DNA of 64,000 nucleotides. Origin: Shewanella dokdonensis. GTDB lineage: Bacteria > Pseudomonadota > Gammaproteobacteria > Enterobacterales > Shewanellaceae. The notes under the pieces are model-generated. The model had not been told where the DNA came from. It did no database searches and saw only the letters and a program-made list of their open reading frames with translations. The stretch lies in NCBI RefSeq assembly GCF_018394335.1, contig NZ_CP074572.1:2604001-2668000 (forward strand). Reading direction: 5' to 3'. Each line of letters starts with the position of its first letter. Positions within the stretch are counted from its first letter, which is position 1. The translations under genes and the position numbers were made by a program. This document shows, in pieces, positions 59,010 through 64,000 of the stretch.

Positions 59010-59537
59010 ATGGCAACTCCGGCAATGTTTGACACCATTATCGACAGCGAAGTGCACCGTTTTGCGGCGGGTAGCGAAGTACGCGTGGTGCGCGATGTGC
59101 GTAACGATGGCAGCTTCTACGGCCTAGAAAAAGGTGAACTGCTGGTGGAAGAAGGCGCCGTAGGCATGGTGCGCAGCTTTGGCTGGTTTTTGCAGGAGCA
59201 GATCATCTACGAGGTGTTCTTTCCTCATAATGGTCGGCAGATTGGCTTGCGTGATGTGGAAGTGATCGATGCGGCATTGCCATGGCAACCGTGCCGTTTC
59301 CGCTCACTGGATATGGCGCAACTGGCGTTATCGTTGAGTATTGATGGTGACCTGGTGGCACAAAAAGGGGCGAGGGTTCAAGTGCAGTGGCCGCAGCGGG
59401 ATCTCGACAGCGGCAGCATCAGCTATGACATTTTGCTGGATAACAACATGCAAGTGACTGTGCCGGATCGGGCGCTGTTACAACCGGATTCAACCGCAGA
59501 GGATTTACGATGGAGACGCAAAAGCAACGCTATCTGA
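59010..59537 (+). CDS. nifZ: NifZ
   Basis: This 175-aa protein starts the NifZ domain at FAAGSEVRVVRDVRNDGSFYGLEKGELLVEEGAVGMVRSFGWFLQEQIIYEVFF. NifZ helps form the second P-cluster of the MoFe protein. The C-terminal extension of about 90 residues is of normal size for gammaproteobacterial NifZ. The ATG at 59010 follows a weak GGGA sequence, 13 bp after nifW. It overlaps the nifM start by 28 bp. Confidence 0.9.
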   Translation: MATPAMFDTIIDSEVHRFAAGSEVRVVRDVRNDGSFYGLEKGELLVEEGAVGMVRSFGWFLQEQIIYEVFFPHNGRQIGLRDVEVIDAALPWQPCRFRSLDMAQLALSLSIDGDLVAQKGARVQVQWPQRDLDSGSISYDILLDNNMQVTVPDRALLQPDSTAEDLRWRRKSNAI

Positions 59538-60356
59538 CCGCCAAAGTCGCCACCGAGCGCTTCAACCTGAATCCAGAATTTCTGTCAGCCGCTCAGCCAG
59601 GCCGAGGTGCAGTTGCAGGTAAAGCAACTTGGGCGCTTACAACAGGCGATCATCGGTGCGCCAGAAGCGGCCGAGGTGGTGTTAGCGCCACAACAACTGG
59701 AGACTGCCGTGGCTGAGTGTGCTGCGCGTTTTGAATCCGTTGCGGCATTTACTGCTTCATTGGCAAAGCAGGGGCTCTCGGAACCGGGGCTGCGCAGTGC
59801 GTTATATGATGAATTATTGTGCGAGGCGATCTTGGATAAAGTTACTGCCGATTTGCCGCCGTTGCCGCGCCAACAAGCTTATGAATATTACCTGACGCAC
59901 CCGCAACAGTTTAGCCGCAGCCGCTTGTGGTATCTAAAGCAGATTTTGATCACGGTAAATAACGACTACGCCGAAAATAGCCAAGAGGTTGCTTATCGCC
60001 GTATCTGCCAGGTGCGCGAACTGACGGATAGTCAGGATTTTGCCGAGCTGGCGCTGCGGTATTCTGAATGTCCCAGCGCCATGGAGCAGGGATTGCTGGG
60101 CTGGTGTGAAGAGGACAAGTTGTTTCCACAAATTGCAGCGGTATTGCCTTTATTGCAGATAGGAGAAGTGAGTGCTCCCATCGAAACGGAACTGGGCTTT
60201 CATCTGGTACAGTATAACGAGATGAAACCCGCTAAAATCGCCTCCTTTCATGAAGCATGGCCACTATTGGTGCAACGCCATAATGAACGTGCCAAGAAGT
60301 ATCTGCAAAAACAGTGGCTGTCTCGTTTACTTATGCCAGAAGCTGTGCTCACTTAA
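59510..60356 (+). CDS. nifM: NifM parvulin-type peptidyl-prolyl isomerase (one 1-nt insertion)
   Basis: The frame changes near 59587-59590; removing one base gives LSPLSQAEVQLQVKQLG and a 281-aa protein. The N-terminal helical part is followed by a parvulin-type rotamase domain (SRLWYLKQILITVNNDYAENS; FAELALRYSECPSAMEQGLLGW; ELGFHLVQYNEMKPA, about 135-255). NifM is needed for NifH to reach an active, cluster-loaded form. It overlaps nifZ and ends the operon. Unlike the others in this window, this break is not in an obvious homopolymer. Confidence 0.88.
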
Positions 60357-60444
60357 GCCGCAGAACGTGACTTCTTTAAATAAATCATCAGGCAAAAACC
60401 GTTAGATTAGCTAGCACATTGGTTGATGATGACAAGGCGTCGAT

Positions 60445-60887
60445 ATGAAATCTTGGTTAACAGGCTGCCTGCTTTTTGGGCAACGGTAAGTCCAGCAATG
60501 GCGGCGACAGTTACACCGGAAGCGACCATTATCGCCCATGAACAAGCGGCGCTGGCTTTATGGGAAAGTGGCGATCCATCTGGATTCCTGCAACTAGCGG
60601 CTGACGATGTGGTGTACTTCGACCCCTTCTTGTCGCAGCGGCTGGATGGTAAAGCGGCGCTGACCGCTTACTATGAAACGCTACGCGGCAAAATTCATGC
60701 AGATCATTATCAGATGCTCAATCCCAAAGTGCAGTTGCTTGGCACTGCCGCCGTGCTGACGTTTAACTTCATCTCAACCAATGCCAAAGGTAGCCATTAT
60801 TGGAACTGTACTGAGGTTTATCAACAAACAGCCAGTGGCTGGCAGATCATTCAGACACACTGGTCGTTTGCCAAAGCACCGCAGTAA
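60445..60887 (+). CDS. Exported SnoaL/DUF4440-like protein (one 1-nt deletion)
   Basis: The ATG at 60445 (AAGG upstream) begins MKSWLTGCLLF; the T run 60473-60477 is one T short, after which the frame reads WATVSPAMAATVTPEAT. Repaired, it is a 147-aa protein with a signal peptide and a SnoaL/NTF2-like fold (ALWESGDPSGFLQLAADDVVYFDPFLSQRLDGKAALTAYYETL; SGWQIIQTHWSFAK). Such proteins bind small ligands or act as scaffold domains; the role here is unknown. It is 88 bp after nifM with no terminator seen between, but nothing links it to nitrogen fixation. Confidence 0.65.
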
Positions 60888-60988
60888 CCGACAGTGGCTC
60901 GGGGCGGTACCTATCATCGATGCCGATGACGGTTTATGTATCGCCTCTTCACTGGTTTGGGCTGGCAATGGCCGCTTGCTAAGTTCGT

Positions 60989-61882
60989 TTACTTTAAAGG
61001 TGAGAAATACTTGGCTCGTATTTTGGGAAACATTACATCGGCGAGGAACTTTAAGCGCTGATTATTAATCTGTGTTCTTTTATAGATGGGAATCTTAATT
61101 GGATCGAAATTATCTAATAAAGATAATTCATTAGTGATATCATAATCTTTTAAAAATACCTCAGCCATATGCGCACGGATCAACTCATTCCACTGCGATT
61201 TATTCCCCCAGTAATGTAAAATAGACTTATCTGCAAATTGATAATCTAATTTTCCCTGGGCAACAACAGAAATGGCTAACTGTTCTACTACACCCTTTAT
61301 TTTCAATTCAGGGCACATCTGATCACATACATTGATAGCATGTTGTAGTATCTCTTTAGCTTTTGATGCAGGTAATCCTATCACTCCTGAATTGAACATA
61401 TAAGTATTATGATTAATTTCAATACCCGAAAATTCCTTATATTTAAGAGGGGCCCAAAGGGAATTGTCACGGTTCTTTACCAGTTTCCCCTCATTGCAGT
61501 GAAAAACGGCTACCCCTTGCTGAAGCAGTGTAATCAAAGGATCAGGTGCGGCGTAATGAAAGGTATCTGTATCAACAAAAAGAATATCATTTTCAGGATA
61601 TCTCTCAGTTAACAGCGTTAACGCTTTTAGTTTGATACGAAAGTGATAATCATATTGCCCTTTCCAGTCAGATATATTTTGTGCAGTTATCATATGAATA
61701 ATACAATATTTTGAAAGCCTGGAGAAATGTTCTGGGCTGTCTGTCAAAATATGAATATCAAATTTATTTGTATCATATTTTAGCAAAGATAATATTGAAA
61801 AATATAATTGCTGACATATTTCAAGCTTTCTACCATATGCAACATAGCAAATAATAACTTTACTATTCACAATTATCTCCAT
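60989..61882 (-). CDS. Glycosyltransferase-like protein (GT-A type, DxD motif)
   Basis: The 297-aa product begins MEIIVNSKVIICYVAYGRKL; I prefer the ATG at 61882 to one 12 bp upstream. The pattern of an N-terminal Rossmann part, DTDTF (the DxD metal and sugar-nucleotide motif, in ILFVDTDTFHYAAPDP) and YMFNSGVIGLP fits GT-A-fold nucleotide-sugar transferases. The acceptor is unknown. It is AT-rich compared with nif genes and isolated on the minus strand, and was probably acquired separately. Confidence 0.7.
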   Translation of the reverse strand: MEIIVNSKVIICYVAYGRKLEICQQLYFSILSLLKYDTNKFDIHILTDSPEHFSRLSKYCIIHMITAQNISDWKGQYDYHFRIKLKALTLLTERYPENDILFVDTDTFHYAAPDPLITLLQQGVAVFHCNEGKLVKNRDNSLWAPLKYKEFSGIEINHNTYMFNSGVIGLPASKAKEILQHAINVCDQMCPELKIKGVVEQLAISVVAQGKLDYQFADKSILHYWGNKSQWNELIRAHMAEVFLKDYDITNELSLLDNFDPIKIPIYKRTQINNQRLKFLADVMFPKIRAKYFSPLK

Positions 61883-62376
61883 ATAAAATAGCAATCATGT
61901 GTCATTGCTAATCATTTATTTCAAGAAAATACCAACTATTTAAGGCCTATTCCATCTATATATCTGAAATATTGTACTGACCTACAAGCTAATATTCTAG
62001 CCAGAAAGTACTGGTGCAAGCTATCCTCAGCAACAAACTGTGCGAATGTTGACCTTCTGTTGTTTTCCCTTTGCCAAACAATAGTCTGGTATCCATTTAT
62101 TACAATACTTGCGTGATTGTCACAATTTTTCGCGGCGCTAGCTTACGCAACGAAAAAGTGCTTATCAAGAATAAGTTATGTGAATTTACCCGTTGTGAGC
62201 ATGTCTCACGTAGCCAGTTTTTTCTTTTCAATTGTTGTAAGTTGTTAATTGCCAATAGCAGGTAACATCAAGCCACATGTAACAGTACAGAGAAAAGTCA
62301 TGTCAAAGTCGGTTGTCTATCGTGTTGTCTTTGCAAAATTTGTGATAACTCAACGTATAACGGCTGTTTTTTTCCG
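61883..62376. other. Intergenic region
   Basis: About 490 bp between the leftward transferase and the rightward methyltransferase gene. A 64-codon frame at 62071-62265 has no ribosome site or protein-like composition and was not called. No RNA or repeat was recognised. Confidence 0.5.
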
Positions 62377-63069
62377 ATGATTAACAGCAGAAAGGTGCAC
62401 AAATATCTGAGGTGGCAGTTGGACACTATTCTAAATGCGCAGCGACAGCATTGGGACAACAGCTTTTGTAATAACGGCGATATGTTCGGTGCTGCTGCCA
62501 GCGCGCCTGCACAATGGGCGGCGGTACGCTTGCAACAAGAAGGCAAATCGCAGTTATTGGAACTGGGCGCAGGTCAAGGGCGCGACACCTTATTTTTTGC
62601 GGCTAATGGCTTCGTTGTCAATGTGTTGGATTACTCTTCGAGTGGGTTAGCGGCTATCCAAGCCAAAGCGGAGCACAGTGGGTTGGCATCGCGGATTAAC
62701 CTGACATGTCATGATGTGCGCCAGCCATTGCCGTTAGCCGATAATAGTGTCGATGCATGTTTTTCGCATATGTTGTTTTGTATGGCGCTGACGACGGCGG
62801 AGCTGCAACAGTTATCCCGCGAAGTACTGCGGGTGCTGCGTCCTGGCGGTTTGCACATTTATACCGTGCGCCACACCGGCGATGCGGATTATGGAAAAGG
62901 CATCCATCGCGGTGATGATATGTATGAAAACAATGGTTTTATTGTGCACTTTTTCAGCCGCGATAAAGTCGCGCTGCTGGCGCAGGGATACCAGGCTGCG
63001 GCAGTAGAGGAGTTTACCGAAGGACGTTTGCCGCGGCGTTTGTTTCGGGTGACGCAGCGTAAAGCCTGA
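62377..63069 (+). CDS. Class I SAM-dependent methyltransferase
   Basis: The 230-aa product has motif I LLELGAGQGRDTLFFAANG (about 61-79), the acidic motif VNVLDYSSSGLAAI, the motif IV-like DNSVDACFSHMLFCM, and VLRPGGLHIYTVRHTGDADYGKG. This matches small cytoplasmic class I methyltransferases annotated as TehB/UbiE-like, with unknown substrate. The exact start is uncertain, as no strong SD precedes the ATG at 62377. It is convergent with the RHH gene, one base apart. Confidence 0.75.
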   Translation: MINSRKVHKYLRWQLDTILNAQRQHWDNSFCNNGDMFGAAASAPAQWAAVRLQQEGKSQLLELGAGQGRDTLFFAANGFVVNVLDYSSSGLAAIQAKAEHSGLASRINLTCHDVRQPLPLADNSVDACFSHMLFCMALTTAELQQLSREVLRVLRPGGLHIYTVRHTGDADYGKGIHRGDDMYENNGFIVHFFSRDKVALLAQGYQAAAVEEFTEGRLPRRLFRVTQRKA

Positions 63070-63345
63070 TCATAGCGTTAACCGTTTGCCACCATTGAGA
63101 TAAGTGGTGCAAGCAACACGCAACAGTGAGGTGAAATTCCCTATGTCGCCGCGTTTTAGCAGCACTTCACGGTGGATGCGGGTGAGAAATTCCGCCACCG
63201 AAATGCTGGCATCTTTGGCAATATCTTCAATCACTTTCCAAAAGACCGCTTCGAGGCGAATGCTGGTGACCACGCCATCAATCCGCACCGAGCGGGATTG
63301 CAGTTCAAACAGTTCGGCTTCTGTGCCGGAATAGATTTCACACAT
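63070..63345 (-). CDS. Ribbon-helix-helix domain protein (RHH_4 type)
   Basis: The 91-aa product beginning MCEIYSGTEAELFELQSRSV has the RHH_4 pattern: RSVRIDGVVTSIRLEAVFWKVIEDIAKDASISVAEFLTRIHREVL. Members of this family usually start MC-x-I, so I chose the ATG at 63345 with GGGGG upstream; a frame from 63402 adds 19 residues. It probably binds DNA as a dimer, though functions are not established. It follows the DJ-1/PfpI gene closely on the same strand and may be co-transcribed. Confidence 0.75.
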   Translation of the reverse strand: MCEIYSGTEAELFELQSRSVRIDGVVTSIRLEAVFWKVIEDIAKDASISVAEFLTRIHREVLLKRGDIGNFTSLLRVACTTYLNGGKRLTL

Positions 63346-63414
63346 ATTGCGCCCCCACGCTGGTTGGTAGTCCCAGCCTAATCCGGGGGCGGCAAATGTC
63401 ATTACCTCTTTAGT

Positions 63415-63975
63415 CTAAGCCAGCAGTTTGTTGAACTGCGCTAGCCAGGCGGGATGTGCGGGCCAAGCTGGCGCGGTTACAAATAAACCGTCAGTAACGG
63501 CCTGGTCGACTTCGATATCGGCATATTCGGCGCCAGCCAATGCTACTTCTGGTGCGCAAGCGGGATAGGCGGAGATTTTCTTGTCTTTTATCACCTTGGC
63601 CGCAGCCAGTAACTGTGCCCCGTGGCAGATGGCGGCAATCGGTTTCTGCTGCTGAGCAAATGCCTGTACCAGCGCGATGACTTGGGCATTGAGCCGCAGA
63701 TATTCTGGGGCCCGGCCACCGGGTAGTAATAGTGCATCAAAATCATCGGCGTTGCTGCCAGCAAAATCAGCATTCAGGGTAAACAGATGCCCCGGTTTTT
63801 CGGTGTAGGTCTGGTCGCCTTCGAAATCGTGGATGGCCGTTTTTATTTTGTCTCCGGCTGATTTGTCGGGGCACACCACACTCACCTGGTGTCCCACCAT
63901 GCTAAGCGCCTGAAATGGCACCATAAGTTCATAGTCTTCTACAAAGTCACCGGCAATAATCAATACCTTAGCCAT
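63415..63975 (-). CDS. DJ-1/PfpI-family protein
   Basis: This 186-aa protein has the DJ-1/PfpI fold: [22 protein letters not shown], the acidic residue in [17 protein letters not shown], and the nucleophile cysteine in [11 protein letters not shown]. Members act as glyoxalases, deglycase-like enzymes, chaperones or amidases; the exact activity cannot be told. GGAGAAAAC precedes the ATG at 63975. The gene is whole within the window, and the RHH gene follows on the same strand. Confidence 0.85.
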   Translation of the reverse strand: MAKVLIIAGDFVEDYELMVPFQALSMVGHQVSVVCPDKSAGDKIKTAIHDFEGDQTYTEKPGHLFTLNADFAGSNADDFDALLLPGGRAPEYLRLNAQVIALVQAFAQQQKPIAAICHGAQLLAAAKVIKDKKISAYPACAPEVALAGAEYADIEVDQAVTDGLFVTAPAWPAHPAWLAQFNKLLA

Positions 63976-64000
63976 GTTGTTTTCTCCTTGCGGTTGCAGT

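Noticed and set aside
62071..62265. A 64-codon frame in the intergenic region
   Set aside because: No ribosome site, no recognisable protein pattern, and the composition of non-coding DNA.

Overview
The window looks like a chromosomal segment of a diazotrophic gammaproteobacterium. The nif gene order is of the Klebsiella/Azotobacter type, with NifA and sigma-54 sites. Around it sit TonB-dependent receptors, PoxB, AcuI and a MASE1-GAF-PAS-GGDEF-EAL protein. I lean towards Alteromonadales (Shewanella-like); this is inference, as no rRNA or core phylogenetic marker is present. No tRNA, rRNA or CRISPR array was seen.

Layout. (1) 1-3.9 kb: a leftward molybdate-type ABC importer (MolABC family) with a methyltransferase. 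It and a divergent-side exported gene cut by the window edge each sit behind a ModE operator. (2) 4.2-18.7 kb: a c-di-GMP enzyme, a Fur-boxed siderophore receptor, two tandem alkaline phosphatases, a YitT membrane protein, poxB, acuI and a small methyltransferase. (3) 18.7-28 kb: an accessory region of long direct and inverted repeats holding an AT-rich FRG-domain gene, a discoidin/di-heme lipoprotein, a tripartite hipB-hipS-hipT toxin-antitoxin set, and a double-glycine bacteriocin locus damaged by an IS256 remnant. (4) 28-37.3 kb: nifHDKTY, a small orf, then nifENX and a ferredoxin. (5) 37.5-55 kb: non-nif DNA. Its core (40.8-55 kb) is a divergent YheO/DauR-type regulator facing a TonB receptor followed by two M61-like metallopeptidases, two S10 serine carboxypeptidases, an amidohydrolase, two RidA proteins and a Tat-exported class V PLP enzyme. 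It reads as one uptake-and-dismantling system for an unknown amino-acid conjugate or modified peptide, and it is the best candidate for an undescribed system. (6) 55.2-60.4 kb: nifUSVWZM behind its own NifA/sigma-54 promoter. (7) 60.4-64 kb: assorted housekeeping or accessory genes.

The nif genes form a near-complete Mo-nitrogenase set: structural genes, FeMo-co scaffold NifEN, carriers NifX/NifY, Fe-S supply NifUS, homocitrate synthase NifV and maturation factors NifW/Z/M. nifA, nifL, nifB, nifQ, nifF and nifJ are not here. The ModE-controlled molybdate importer at the left end fits the molybdenum demand of nitrogenase.

Quality warning: about twenty genes or gene parts carry single-base indels, nearly all in short homopolymers. 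They include nifH, nifY, nifE, nifU and nifM. Restoring one base makes every protein full length, so I treat these as probable sequence errors and give the repaired gene extents.
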